Source: Dacryopinax spathularia (Eukaryota; Basidiomycota; Dacrymycetes; Dacrymycetales; Dacrymycetaceae). From it: a DNA stretch of 64,000 nucleotides. Under the pieces are notes generated by a model. The model had not been told where the DNA came from. It searched no databases and saw nothing but the letters and a program-made list of their open reading frames with translations. Each line of letters starts with the position of its first letter. Position 1 is the stretch's first letter. A program made the position numbers and the translations under genes. The DNA lies in NCBI GenBank assembly GCA_037974965.1, contig JBBPFI010000004.1, forward strand, positions 1,488,001 through 1,552,000. The letters run 5' to 3'. Of the stretch, positions 31,564 through 43,343 are shown piece by piece.

Positions 31564-32797
31564 TCACAGGTTGTATATTGGCACGAGACTTTGCATGTCG
31601 ATCCTCTGCCTGCAAAGCGGACACTCGGGCTTCTCCCTCACCCACTCGGACACGCAGCTCCAGCAGAACATGTGTCCACATGAGGTCGCTGCGCTTGCTG
31701 TACGTTCTTCCAGGCAGAGAACGCAGCGGCGGGAAGCGCATTGCTGTGGTGTGAGGGAGGTGAGGGGGATGTAGAGGTGGTCTGGGGGTTTCTCGTCTGA
31801 GGGAGGAGCGAGGAGCCGGGCGAGCGGCTGGGCGTCGAGGAATGTCTGGTTCGTGGTTGAAAAGACTTTGCCTTTTCTGCCGGAAACGGTGGTACCAGAG
31901 CCTTCTGGGGTGGATATGGCGGCGGAGAGGAAGGTATACAATCGATGGGCGAGGCGCAGGGAAAGGAGGATGCCAAGCAAGCCGTAAGATGGTGGACGCA
32001 CACCCGGTTCCGGCGGTGACATAGTATGCTAAATCTCGGTCAGAAAAAATCGTGGCGTCGCAGAAACATGTCTACATACCGGGCGCAATGCAAGGATTCG
32101 GCTGAGCAGGCTGTAATATTTTCCCTGGAAATAAAATAGCGCCAGGTTGACATCCGCCGCTGTCCCCAGGATTGTCTGCAGGATAGCCAGCACGTTAGCC
32201 AGCAAGGGATGTCGTTGTTGTGTGCTCGAAGATCGGGAAAGGAGGGAGAGGAGGTAGGGTGGGATAGTCTCGAGTGCAACGTGGATTGCGCGAAGCTGGT
32301 AGGATATTAGGAAAGGAGCAGGTCAAGGTAAGAACGGGTGCATACACGCTGGGTTGGTAATTGACCTGATCGCGCAGATACTCGGTACACGTCGGTATAT
32401 TCTTCTCCCAGCGTTTGTACGCCTGTGGTACATTGTGAGAATGTCTAGGCAATGGATAAAAATTATTTCGACGCACCTCTGCCTAGCATGAGGTAAAGGT
32501 AAGCCGACCTCACTAAGAGGTCGGCCTCTCGCTCCCATCTACCAAGCACCCGCGTGCCTACAGAATTTTTAGAGACCGCCAGAAAATAGCTAAAATGCTT
32601 ACGCACCCAAAAACGATCTCAGTACGGCCTCTGCTTGATCCTTGAACGCAGCAAGAAAGAATAGATCGCGTTGATGAGCTCGTACTGCGTCCATCATCCT
32701 TTAGGACAGGCCAAAAGAGAGGCACAAATGCGAAGGGCGCACTAATTTGTGGTTGGGTCGCTGGCGGTAGCGACCAGCTTGTGCTGCTCTCTGCCAT
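31564..32797 (-). CDS. PEX10: Peroxisome biogenesis factor 10, RING-finger ubiquitin ligase
   Basis: A membrane RING E3 that recycles the import receptor PEX5. Six exons: 32797-32743, 32684-32607, 32557-32477, 32422-32346, 32295-32080 and 32028-31564, giving 323 residues. The N-terminus LPPATQPQIIRAHQRD is the conserved Pex2/Pex12 start. It is followed by GRWEREADLLVRSAYLYL and TLGEEYTDVY, then hydrophobic helices. The C-terminal RING at about 265-310 has CVLC, CGHMFCWSC and CPLC with the canonical C3HC4 spacing. Ends LVPIYNL. Divergent from NOP2, with 276 bp between start codons. Confidence 0.95.
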
Positions 32798-33073
32798 GTG
32801 TCCAGGCTCCGCGGTGTCCATTCTTGAAGTTTCAAGAACGAATCCAGCACGATACGGGGTCGGACAGAGGGCGAGCGTTCAGCTCGAGGTGAGCAACGAC
32901 GCTCGTTCAGCGACTGCTCATGCGGGGACCACCCATAACCCGCGCACGTGACCGATCCTTGAGTGGCTGTGCAGAAGCGCCCGCCCTTCTCTGCTCAGCC
33001 AAAAATTAGGACATCGCCCAGGGTCCCCTACCAACTTCCAAAAATCATTGCACTCCGAATACCCCTCCAAAAA
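32798..33073. promoter_or_regulatory. Divergent promoter region PEX10/NOP2
   Basis: 276 bp between start codons. A CACGTG-like GCACGTGACC sits at about 32944-32953. No TATA box seen. Confidence 0.45.
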
Positions 33074-35305
33074 ATGGCAAAATCAAAGCAAAAATCGCCC
33101 GCGAAGGCAGAGTTTAGCTCGAAGGTGACAGCGGTACCGAAGAGCATCTTGAAGCGCAAAGCGGTAGATGAGGGAGAAAGGGCGGCGAAGAAGAGTAAGG
33201 CTGTTAATGGGGTTGGTGCGCCTGGGGCGAAGGCGAAGCAGGGGAAGGGGAAGAGGCCGCCGCCGCCTGCTGAGTCGGGTACGGATGAGGATGAGGAGGA
33301 CTCCTGGGGTGGATTCGGGGACGGAGAGGACGATTTGGAGGTGCATAAAAAGTGCGTTGCCACGAGCTGCAATCTCCGCAGTGGACCCAATACTGACGGC
33401 TTGTCCAGGTCATTATTCGACGATAGCGATGCGGACGGAGCTGAAACTGGAGAGGACGATGAAGTAGGAGCAGACGAGTTCGACCTTGATGCGTGCGTGA
33501 TTCTAGCTAATTTATTTCGTCCTCTGTAAATTCCTGACTCCCTGCTAGCGAGGATATCGACCGCCCCGAACCCCAAGAGATGGATTTTCTAGAATCGGAC
33601 GAAGAAGAGGAGGAGGATGAATTTCCCTCTGCTGTGAAGCCCAAGAAGGCACGCTTCGAAGGTCTCTCTTCTTCAGAGGCAGAGTCAGACGAGGACGATG
33701 AGGACGAGGACGAAGACGGTCCCGTCACTGCGCGGAATATGGAGGCACGGTCCCGTGCGCTCGAGGCGAAGGCCGCTGCTGAGCAAGCTGCCGACCTGGC
33801 GGAAGCCGCCACTGCCGGAGCAGGCGAGGAAGCGATGTTCGAGCTCCCCACCGCCGAGCAACGAGAAGCCGAAGAGTCCGGCGCTGCCCCAGTCAACGTC
33901 AACGAACTGCAACTCCGCATGCGGGAATGTGTCAAGGTCCTAGGCGACTTTAAAAAATTCGCTGCGCCCGGTCGGTCACGGAGCGAGTATGTCCAGCAGC
34001 TCATTGCAGATATCTCGAATTATTATGGGTACAACGCATTCCTCGCCGAGAAACTGTTCGACCTTTTCCCCGTGGCGGAGGCGATCGAGTTCTTCGAAGC
34101 GAACGAGCTTCCCCGACCGGTAACGATCCGCACAAATACGCTCCGCACGCGCCGACGAGACCTGGCCCAAGCACTCATCAACCGCGGTGTGAACCTCGAG
34201 CCTGTGGGGAAATGGTCGCCAGTCGGACTGCAGGTATTCGAGTCCTCCGTCCCGATCGGCGCTACGCCCGAGTACCTCGCAGGGCACTATATGCTCCAAG
34301 CGGCCAGCTCGTTCCTGCCCGTCATGGCACTCGACCCGCAGCCGAACGAGCGCGTGCTGGATATGGCCAGCGCACCGGGAGGGAAAGCGACGTACGTCTC
34401 TGCGCTGATGCAGAATACGGGGGTCGTGTTCGCCAATGACGCGAATAAGGAGCGGACAAAGGGGCTGACGGCGAATGTCCACCGGCTTGGGTGTAGGAAC
34501 GTCGTGGTGTGCAACTATGATGGGCGGCAGTTTCCGAAGGTTATTGGAGGATTTGATAGGGTGTTGCTGGATGCGCCGTGTAGCGGGACAGGGGTGATAA
34601 GCAAGGACCAGAGCGTGAAGATCAACAAGGTGCGCCGCGCCCCCCATAATTTTTTCCTGCCTTCTAGGATGTTTGCTGAGATGGCGTGCAGTCCGCACGC
34701 GACTTTGCGCTCCTCTCCCACCTCCAGAAACAGCTCATCCTATGTGCGATCGACAGTGTTTCCCCCACTTCCTCGGGCGCGGCCGTCGTCTACTCCACCT
34801 GCTCCGTAACAGTAGACGAGAACGAGTCCGTCGTCGACTACGCCCTCCGCAAGCGGCCTCACGTCAAGCTCGTCGACACTGGCCTCACGTTCGGCAGAGA
34901 AGGGTTCAAAGCGTACAAGGGCAAGACATTCCACGAGAGCCTGCACCTGACAAGGAGGTTCTACCCGCATGTACACAACATGGACGGGTTCTTCGTCGCC
35001 AAGTTCAAGGTCGGTAAACCGGGGAAGAAGAGGCCCGTGAGGGAGGAGGAGAGCGAGGACGAGAGGACGGCGCCGGTGGGCGCGGAGGAGGAGAGCGGGA
35101 AGACGGGGGCGGCGTTCGACGATGAGGCCGATGCGAAGATTATCAGGGGTGCGTGCTACGATGCTTCCCGTCTGGGATATGTGGGCTGATAATTATTGCA
35201 GAGAGCAAACGCAAGTATCTGCTCAAGCATAAGGGCATCAAGCTTCGCCCCAAAGCAGAGGTGGATGCTGCCCGAGCAGCAGGGGCAGTCGACGACTCCG
35301 ACTAG
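33074..35305 (+). CDS. NOP2: 25S rRNA (cytosine-C5)-methyltransferase NOP2
   Basis: A nucleolar Rsmb/NSUN-family enzyme for 60S subunit assembly. Five exons: 33074-33351, 33409-33492, 33549-34629, 34692-35148 and 35202-35305, giving 667 residues. The start [14 protein letters not shown] leads a basic then very acidic N-terminus typical of NOP2. Methyltransferase motifs: [18 protein letters not shown] (SAM binding), [25 protein letters not shown] (motif IV cysteine) and [12 protein letters not shown] (motif VI catalytic cysteine). [13 protein letters not shown] follows the fourth exon border. The C-terminus is [16 protein letters not shown], the usual basic end. An in-frame ATG upstream (32963) lies in promoter-like sequence and was not used. 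Confidence 0.96.
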
Positions 35306-35779
35306 TGCTCTCCCTAGCCCTCATCCATCCCCTGCTGGGCCCGAGGAATTTTTCCTACTCCCAGGAATAATATCAGCGTGGGTACACGAGCTCAGGAATT
35401 CTTTCCTGAGCTCAGGGACGGTGTGGGCGTTGGCAGAGAGCGCCAGGATTTTTTCTGCCCTTAGCGGAGGTGGTTTCGCGCGCATCTATTCCTTGCCAAC
35501 CTCGGGAGCGGTGTTGGCGCATGCTTACAACATCTACATTTCTTCTGAGTTCAAGGGCGATATTGGCGTATGCATAGATGGCATTATGTACAGTACGAGA
35601 TACCTAATACAGCGTTGGGGTGGTATCGTCCGTGGATAAAGAGGGTATCCCTCGTTATGGTAAAGGTCGTATGGCGTCAAGGAATTGTCCGTCAATACCT
35701 GTGGTCACACTGGCAATCTCCTTCCTTGGAGCTTCAAGTCGAGCGGGATGGGGATGTTGTGAGGCGTGAGACTGGCGAA
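35306..35779. other. Convergent intergenic region with a perfect 11-bp hairpin
   Basis: 474 bp between converging genes. GAGCTCAGGAA at 35388-35398 is followed by TTCT and its exact reverse complement at 35403-35413. Repeated AGGAATTTTTCC-like and CAGGATTTTTTC words flank it. It may act in transcript 3'-end formation, or simply be a chance palindrome. Confidence 0.4.
35388..35413. repeat. Perfect inverted repeat (11-bp arms, 4-base loop)
   Basis: GAGCTCAGGAA, loop TTCT, TTCCTGAGCTC. Lies about 80 bp after the NOP2 stop codon. Confidence 0.75.
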
Positions 35780-36649
35780 TTAATATTGCTCCGGCTTCTG
35801 GTCGTACATGTTGTTGCGCCTACGCCACCGCACGTCAGCCCATCAACCCCATGTAATTTTTTTTAAAAAAAATATAGAAAGCACGCACCTTCCTCCCCGA
35901 GCTCTGCACCAACCCCTCTCGCCGCAGCATGCTCCACCCGTCACAAACACCAGCCCGATCCACTCGGCGATCATCGCTCCCAGCACAAGCCAAACAGCAT
36001 TCCCGAACCCTACGCTCACAGCTCCGTCCGTCGCGTTCCAGATCTTCGACCGTCCCACACAAACGAACACGACATCAACGACAAACGTGACGGTCGTCAC
36101 TATAGCCGCGAGCCACACAGCGGGTAAGACAGCGAGGAGCGAAAACCATCCAGGGTAAGCGACCACGGCGAGCTGGAACGACAGTACTAAGGCGAGGAAT
36201 GCCAGGCCGCAGGAGATGGGATGGAGGACCAGTACGGTCGTGATCCCTTTTAGGATGAGCTGCTCGTTTTGCTCTTCGTTTGTGAGTTGGAGGAGAGCGG
36301 AAACGGTTGGGTCGAGTGTGTAGCCCAGGTGGCGGGCAGAACATTGGGGAGCGATGAGTTCGTGTGTCGAGCCAAGGACGCTTCAATAACGTTAGACTGA
36401 TACTTGAAGGGCAGAATAAAATAAAGACGGAACGCACGTATAGGTTGCCTCGCCGGCACACCATCCCCATACTCCAAAGTGGACCGTCTCTGCCGCTGAA
36501 CCCGCCTGGATGCCCAGCACACTAGCGGATACGTCTGCAGTCGCGGAGAGCAAGTAAATGTTTGGGATTATTGGTGCTGACAGGGCAGCGAGGAGGAGGA
36601 GGATGAACGCCGCGAGCCACCAGAAGGGAGTAAGCCAGCGGAGGAACAT
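35780..36649 (-). CDS. PalI/Rim9-type four-span membrane protein
   Basis: Three exons: 36649-36438, 36380-35889 and 35819-35780, joining to 247 residues. The first helix (WLTPFWWLAAFILLLLAALS) is followed by an extracellular loop with the GVWGWC motif and a later cysteine (APQCSARHLGY), the hallmark of the SUR7/PalI claudin-like family. Three further helices follow: SCGLAFLALVLSFQLAVV, LLAVLPAVWLAAIVTTVTF and FGNAVWLVLGAMIAEWIGLVF. The last exon encodes RRNNMYDQKPEQY. Reading through the last intron would end instead in a Phe/Lys/Ile-rich tail from an A/T run. PalI acts in ambient-pH signalling, but basidiomycete paralogues vary, so the role is inferred from fold only. Confidence 0.85.
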
Positions 36650-38494
36650 CGTGTGACTGTCGTTGCGACGAGTGAAGATCAGCTGAGGAATAGTACTGTC
36701 GCGTTGAGATGTTGGTATTTGGATGGCGATCGTTGAACGATGAGAGCAGGGATGGGATTGTGACTTTTGTAGTTGTGCCAAGGGATCCGACCCACTTATC
36801 CCCTATTTAATCGGCATCATCCCCTTCCCAAACACGCTCTGAACACGATGCCGTTCTGTTGGAGCGCGAAACGACACAATCAAACGTCTCATACCCATCG
36901 CACCGCCGAACGACGCGGATACGGCGGATACGCAGAGAAAAGGATGGTGAGAGAAGTGGGGGATGACGTAGCCGCCGTAGGGGTCCAACAGCGAAGAGCG
37001 TCATCGGGTTTGCAAGTTGGCTGCGCGGGCAAAGGACAACGGAGAAATAGTCGGCACGACTTGAACATACATCTAAACCTCTTAGACTCAACTTGTACAC
37101 GACGCCGATGGACGATGAGCCCGAAGTGGGCGCGACCGGGTTAATAGTTGGGGGGAGAAGTTGTGGTATGGAACTCGCCGGTGCAATCGCCGAGATGATC
37201 GGGACCTGCTCAAAACGCCTAGAATCCGCCGACATCCGACGAAGAAACGCTGCTGAAAGGCTCAGAAAAATTCCTAGCGCTCCAAGAAAAATATGAGGCG
37301 GTCCGCAAGAATCCGGGCTATCGTGCTGGATATAAGCTGGAATTTTGGCATCCGTTTTCGACTTTTGAGAGCGGTCACAGTTGGATGAAAGCAGCGTCAT
37401 GCAAGAGCATATCCACCGGGGTCTGTTATATACGGAATGCTCCCCTGATCCTCTCGCAAAAATAGGGCGCAGAGAGCCAAGGGATGATAGAACATGCTGG
37501 TGGTAGAAATTGGAGCTTATGAATAACGTGCAGCCCAGCAAAAAAAATCGAGAATGACTGACCCATTCTCTGTACCTCGCGCCCAGAAACCACGCCTCCA
37601 CCGCTGCTTTCCCTCCTGACCGATGTACGACGCGCAGATCGCACATTGCCCGCCACGGCGAGCATAGCGAAGGGCAGCGCTTGTGCAGACCCGTTCGGCA
37701 GGTCAACAACTGTCACTGAGCAACTCACAATGCGCGCGGAGCTTCCCAAAGTCACACACACACTCCTCCTCTTCCCTCTGATCCTCCTTTTCCCTCAAAG
37801 CACCGGTCTTCTCACCTGCAGCTCTTCCGTGAATTACAGGGGCGAAGGATAGCGATGACACGGCCGCCGTAGACATCGTAAAGGTGCGGTGAGCGCGATC
37901 GGGTTTGCTGGCCACTGGTGCGCGAGAGGAAGCTCATCTGACCTGGAGGAATTGATGACTGGGTAATTTCAAACCTCTGAGGATCACTCATACGAGGGGG
38001 AGGGGGGGGCAGGGGGGGGAGGGGGGGAGAGGGGGAGACAGCCCATGAGCGGTGCATTTATGGTGGTGGTAGGGCATCGAAAGGATGACACCGCAGGGAA
38101 GCATGATTAGAAACGCTGAAGACCCCTGCTGCCACCGCGAGCTGTATGCATCCTCCACCCACAACGAACCTGAAAAAAATCCCTGCAGCTCAAAAAATAT
38201 ATCAGGAGGAGCGCTGAGACCAGGGCAATCTGAAGGGAGGTGAATGCGAATTTTAGGAAGAGGTTTGGATTGGTGGAGATGCGTCGACGACTGGTCGGTG
38301 GATCTTCTCGTCGACAGTCTGATATGCCACGACCGTTTTTCTTCTGGAAAGTCAGATAAAATTCGTGGGACTGCATGATCGTCTCAACGATATAGGGAGA
38401 CGCCAACGGCACAGATTCGAGAATGCCATGATGGTATAATTGAATATTGTGTGTGTTGTACAATTGCCGTGAAAACTTGTTAGTTACAGTATTA
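36650..38494. other. 1.8-kb region with no firm gene, possible coding relic
   Basis: Several open frames overlap here but none is clean. On + at about 37093-37296 a frame encodes GLIVGGRSCGMELAGAIAEM, weakly like a dinucleotide-binding turn, and continues in another frame as ALQEKYEAVRKNPGYRAGYK to about 37345. On - a 300-codon frame (37709-36807) has no known motif. I treat this as an unannotated or decayed locus. Promoter of the PalI-type gene occupies its left end. Confidence 0.35.
37994..38040 (+). repeat. G-rich tract with potential G-quadruplex
   Basis: Six or more runs of 5-9 G separated by single A or CA. The composition would allow a G-quadruplex on the + strand. No gene assignment. 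Confidence 0.7.
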
Positions 38495-40463
38495 CTAACC
38501 CATTCTCTGCGCCTTGAAGCGGGAGACCTTGGCTGGCGGCGTGCTCGCCTCTACCACTGGGCTGCCAGCTGGAGGTCGCACGTCCTGCTCCGAACGCGTA
38601 GCCCTCTCCTTGACAGAGCTGGCGAGGGCGGCGGTCCGCGGCTGCTGCGCCGCTTTTGATTCGGCCGTTGTTGCTGCGGCACCCTGATCGTGTGCGGCTT
38701 GTTTTGCAGCTTTGAACCGCGAAACCTTCGGCGGTCCAGCTGGCAAGCCGTCCTCCCGTGGCTGCGGACTCGCTGCCACCAGAGGCTTCGAGTTGGAAGC
38801 CGCGCTTGGTCCTCCGTTGGTATCCTGTACCGCAACAGGCATCTCTCCCCGCCTCAGCGCCTCCAGAATCTCATGCCCTCTCGGTCCCAGATCCTCCTCA
38901 TCTTCCACCTCATCGTCCTCATTGACGACCAGCTCGTCATCCCCATCCAACTTCCCTTGTCGTACGAGGCCGACCAGGTCTTTGTCACGGATTGTCGTTC
39001 CAGGTGGCAATGCGCCAGTTTGGATGAACGACCGAGCGACGCGGGCTGATTTGAAGCGCGATACGGTGTACGCTTTCTTTTTAGCGCTTGTGGAACCGAG
39101 AGCGTCGACCTCAATGACGGAGCGTCAGCGTCTTATTTTTTGCAGAGTGGACAGTAGTAAAACGCACCTCCTCTGGATCCCACCCTTCCCCAGGCACCGC
39201 AATCTGGCCAAAACCGGCGAACGCACCCGTACCAGCACGCAGGTCCTCCCGCTTTGAATAGTAGATCGCGGCCGCCTCGCGCTGCAGCATGGCCGTGTCG
39301 AAATCATCGCCCGACCCAATGCTTTCATCGTCGTCGTCCTCCACTCCCTCATCGTCTTCTTCTTCCACATCGTCATCCTCTTGATCGATCTCGCTCTCTC
39401 TTGACCCCGTTTCTGACTGTGATTGCTGCGAATGCGATTGCAACGGAAGGAATCCTCCCTCGCCCTCAGCGAATTCGATCTCGTCATCAGAGTCGTCATC
39501 AACTATTTGCACCTTTGACCCCTTCGATGCCGAAGTTGCGGAGGGTATGCGTTCGACGACATTTAGCTTCATTGGCTGGTCGGCCAGCGCAGCAGAAGTG
39601 CCCTTCTTAGACCGTAGACGACCCAAGATCACATCGCCCAGTTCTTCAGAATTGCCGCTTGCGTGCGGGTCTTCGGAGGCTTCGTCAGCGAATGTCACCT
39701 TTTTGCTGGATTTCCTCTCCAGTGCTGTCGGAGACGGCGGAAGTATTGATGGAGAAGGGCGTGTTGCTGATGGTACTGCCGCAGCTGGCGCTTGTAGCCG
39801 TTCGTGTTGTTGGCTCTGTACTTTGTGCGTCGCAGTCAGCGCCTTGGCCATATTCTCCGCCGCCCTCTCCTTCTCCTCCTTCCGTATCTGCTCCTCCTTG
39901 ACTAGCTCCTCAGCCTGCCTCCTCCTTTCCTCCTCTTCCTCCTCCTTCTCGAGCTCGTCCAACATCCGCTCTACCTCGCGTCTTCGTTCCTCCTTCTGTG
40001 CCTCCGTGAGCGAAGACAGCGGTATATGGGTCGTCACTTGTGGTATAGCTTGCGGCCTCCGTGGCGGTTGATTCGGGGCCGCATTTTCGGTGATCTCGAT
40101 GACGGGCAGCCCCTCTTCGTTCAGAACCTGGATTTTGCACGATTAGCAATTTATTCAACGAGTGATCATATAAAAAGCACTGGTCTCACCTGACCATGCT
40201 CGTTCCGCCTTACAGCCGGTCCAGCAGAATCGTCGCCCAGAATTTCGTGCAGCTTTTCAGCCAGCGCCTGAGCTGACCTGGCATCGAGAGGCTTCGCACC
40301 AGGCTGAGAAGGACCGGTTGTCTTCAGATCCAGCGAAGAGATGAGCTGTGCCAGACCTGGGTAGTCTTCTGTAAGCATCATGGATGATGTGTTATGCGGA
40401 GGGAGAACTACCATTGATATCTCCCTTTGCATTGCTACCATTGGTCGATGATGCGGCCGCCAT
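38495..40463 (-). CDS. URI/Bud27-like protein with DUF3835 motifs, no prefoldin domain seen
   Basis: Four exons: 40463-40412, 40368-40190, 40127-39168 and 39109-38495, closing to 601 residues. An early segment NEEGLPVIEITE is typical of URI1 proteins. A charged coiled-coil rich in E/K/R follows at about 115-165. Three copies of a (K/T)VSRFK(S/A) motif lie in the C-terminal third (TVSRFKSARVA, KVSRFKAAKQA, KVSRFKAQRMG); this motif is characteristic of the fungal DUF3835 region of Bud27/URI. In those proteins a prefoldin-alpha domain normally comes first, but here residues 1-80 (LAQLISSLDL... AEKLHEILGDD) do not resemble prefoldin. Acidic stretches around 285-330 resemble the RPB5-binding type but this is a guess. 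Confidence 0.65.
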
Positions 40464-40712
40464 TGTATACAGAACGATAGGAATAACAGGAGGCGATGTC
40501 ACTTAGTAGCACGCCTATAAGGCTCGCAGACACCAGTAACCGCCGGGCGCCTAAGCCCTGTCAGCCAAATATGAAGCGGATGTAATTTTTCATTTCAGGG
40601 ATCGGCCGGCGCTTCCCCCGACTTTTTCGTGTCCAACCCTCTGCACGCCCTCCCCTTCTCTATCACCGCAAACGAGGCCTGCGTGCTTCTTCATCTATCG
40701 TCCAACGGAAAC
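40464..40712. promoter_or_regulatory. Divergent promoter region, URI-like gene and PNO1
   Basis: 249 bp between start codons. No specific element recognised. Confidence 0.4.
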
Positions 40713-41789
40713 ATGGCACCCACAACATCAACGGCTAAAGTCCTCGGCTCCTCGAAGCTTGGAAGAGCAGCGGCACCGAAATCATCCATGAAGGAGGCCA
40801 TCTTACCGAAACAGGCGGAGGCCGCAAACCAGGAGGAGCTTGAGGAAGGCGACGAGGAGCGGCAGAACTGGTCCTCAGTGCAGCTCGAGGGAACCGCAGA
40901 AGATGGAGATGACGAAGTGATGATTGATGCAGGTGCTGTCCCGACAGAGCAGGCAGTAGCCACACCTTCACTCGACTCCTCCGTTCCCGCCTTTCCGCCT
41001 CTCTCCGCTGCTGCCCAGGCGGGCAAGATCAAGGCTGAGACCCGCAAAATTCCCATACCTCCGCACCGAATGACGCCGTTGAAGAAGGAGTGGATCAAGA
41101 TCTTCACGCCGTTGGTAGAGATGTTGAACCTGCAGGTTCGCATGAATACCCAAAGGCGATGTGTGGAGCTCAGAGTACGTCCCAATCACTGTTTTGTTGT
41201 GATAACAGATATAAATTAAAGAAAAAATAGTCCTCTAAACATACCGACGATATCGGTGCACTGCAGAAGGGCTCGGAGTTTGTGAAGGCGTTTGCCCTGG
41301 GTTTCGATGTTGATGTGAGCACCTCGTCTATCCGCGCTCTTGCTAGCATCATACTCAAACCAACTCTAGGACTCTGTTGCTATTTTGCGCATGGACGATC
41401 TCTATATTGATACATTCGAGATCAAGGACGTGAAGACGTTGCATGGAGACCATCTCTCCCGGGCCATTGGTGCGCGGACATTGTTTTCATCGCAGCTGAC
41501 CGCTGATGTTCGGCTCAGGTCGCATAGCTGGACAGGATGGAAAGACGAAATTCACAATAGAAAATGCTACTCGCACTCGGATTGTATTGGCTGATACGTA
41601 CGTCTTGGGCATATCACGCTGGGATAAAGCCGCTAACAGTGTGACAGCAAAATTCACATTCTCGGATCTTTCCAAAATATCAAGATAGCTCGCGACGCCA
41701 TCAGCAAACTTATTTTGGGTAGCCCGCCAGGCAAGGTGTATGCATCTCTCAGGATCATTGGTGCGAGGTTGAAGCAGAGGGCTTTCTGA
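40713..41789 (+). CDS. PNO1: Pre-rRNA-processing KH-domain protein PNO1 (DIM2)
   Basis: Needed for 18S rRNA 3'-end processing in the 40S precursor; binds NOB1. Five exons: 40713-41174, 41231-41314, 41370-41469, 41519-41597 and 41648-41789, giving 288 residues. The N-terminal 110 residues are acidic and poorly conserved, as usual. The core begins [21 protein letters not shown] and contains [35 protein letters not shown] (KH-type GxxG region) and the terminal LGSPPGKVY signature. All are intact. Converges on SKP1 with 242 bp between stops. Confidence 0.96.
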
Positions 41790-42031
41790 TCGATACTCCC
41801 TCCTGTTTTATACCCTAGTCTTCATGCATGTGTACTATATTCGCACACGTTTTTCCTGCTGTTAAGCCCCCCCGATTCGGGCGTGTCACATTGCTTTGAT
41901 TGCACCTCCAAGTCATGCGCACATTAATGCAGGATGGACCAAGCGTGTAAGACGTACAGCACAAAGTGAATCATACAGAGAGGCCAGGAAAAGCCAGAAA
42001 CGGAATGAATGCATTGCGACATCGACAACGC

Positions 42032-42829
42032 TCAACGATCCTCCGCCCATTCCTAGAGAAAAATCAGCGATCCGTCCATCTTGTCCCTGCACTCAATGCT
42101 TACGTTCTCCTTCTTGATCTGCGCCTCCTCTTCCGGCGTGAAGTCATTCACGATGTTGAAGAGCTTGCGGATCTCCTCGGGCGTCTTGCCCTTGATCATG
42201 TTAGCTACAGTCTTGCAACCAACATCGCTATTGTACAACGTGTCAGTCACTGCATGAAGACATGACATTCGTGCTTACAGAAGAGCCTTGATATCCAGAT
42301 AGTTAGCAGCCTACACGGCACAGGTCAGTCCGAGCACATATATGCACCTCATGCGGCACATACCAGGATTATCTCGAACCTACGAGTGAGGTCAGTCATA
42401 TGCACTCGCACTGGTGCTACATAGTCGTTACTCACAGCATCTCCTGGTCCACAGAAATGAACTTCTGGTCCCACTCGCTGATATCGGTGGTCCGCTTGCG
42501 CGTGTCGTCCTTGTCCTCGTTCTCAGGCGGTGCGGGGTCGTCCTTGTGGTGCTCGCACCACTCCAGGACCTGTAAATGAGAGTTCATAAGCCATCCACGG
42601 AGCGGTTGCAGGCCCGACTGTACCTTCTTCAGGACGCTGGCCGTAACATTAGGCAGAGGGATAGCTTGATCGCTCTCGCCGACATCTTTAGAGTACGTTA
42701 GCCATGAGATCATAGGCCCGGTGGCGAGAGCGCTGTACCCTCGAGCATGTTCTTTATGAGGACGCTCTTCTCAGCGACCTTCTTGTCCACCGTGAAGGTC
42801 TCATTGTCCGACGTTGTGAGAGTGACCAT
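42032..42829 (-). CDS. SKP1: SKP1, SCF ubiquitin ligase adaptor
   Basis: Links F-box proteins to cullin 1; also a kinetochore factor in yeast. Seven exons: 42829-42739, 42685-42624, 42569-42436, 42379-42364, 42310-42279, 42227-42104 and 42052-42032. They total 159 codons plus stop, the family length. Motifs: the BTB/POZ-like N-terminus ([21 protein letters not shown]), the acidic loop replaced by [64 protein letters not shown], and the terminal NEWAEDR-type F-box contact. The last seven codons sit on a 21-nt exon, and exon 4 is just 16 nt. Reading through the last intron instead would give a non-family tail. Confidence 0.96.
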
Positions 42830-43343
42830 AATGTGCTATCAGAAAGCGAGTACTAAAGGAGGCGATGGAGGGAGGAGAGAGCGGTGAACGGTATGCGAGA
42901 GAGTGGGTGGACGCCACGGGTGGGCGGAGACTATTTGTACCCAATAGGCCTGACACCCACATTGCGCGGCGAAGACCCCGATCACCCCTTTGGCGTGCCT
43001 CGGAAGCGGATCCACAGCAACGCTCGTTCACTCACGTCTTTGGGTAGGACGGCCGGATAGTCAGTCATCAGCTTCTCGCCACATTGCTCTGCTGCACACG
43101 AGTCCACCACCAGCCCCGGCACAGTCAGAGATTACACCTTGGTTCATTCTGCTGGAACCTTCTTGGGGGCGAGCAGTGACTCGAGTACTATCCTTGCTGG
43201 GAACAGTCATTGGCTCGCCGGATTTTTCGGGGTCCTGAAGCCGCTATCCGTCTTCCTTCGCGATTGCGCCTTCCTACCGCACTGCATTCAAGGTAGCTAG
43301 CTCCGTATCCCCATTGTTTCCACGTTGCAAAGCCAAAAAGACA
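42830..43343. promoter_or_regulatory. Divergent promoter region SKP1/bL27m
   Basis: 514 bp between start codons. No gene or named element recognised. Confidence 0.4.

Noticed and set aside
36807-37709. A 300-codon open frame on the minus strand
   Set aside because: No recognisable domain, no good start context, and mixed protein-like signals on the other strand. Kept only as part of an uncertain region.
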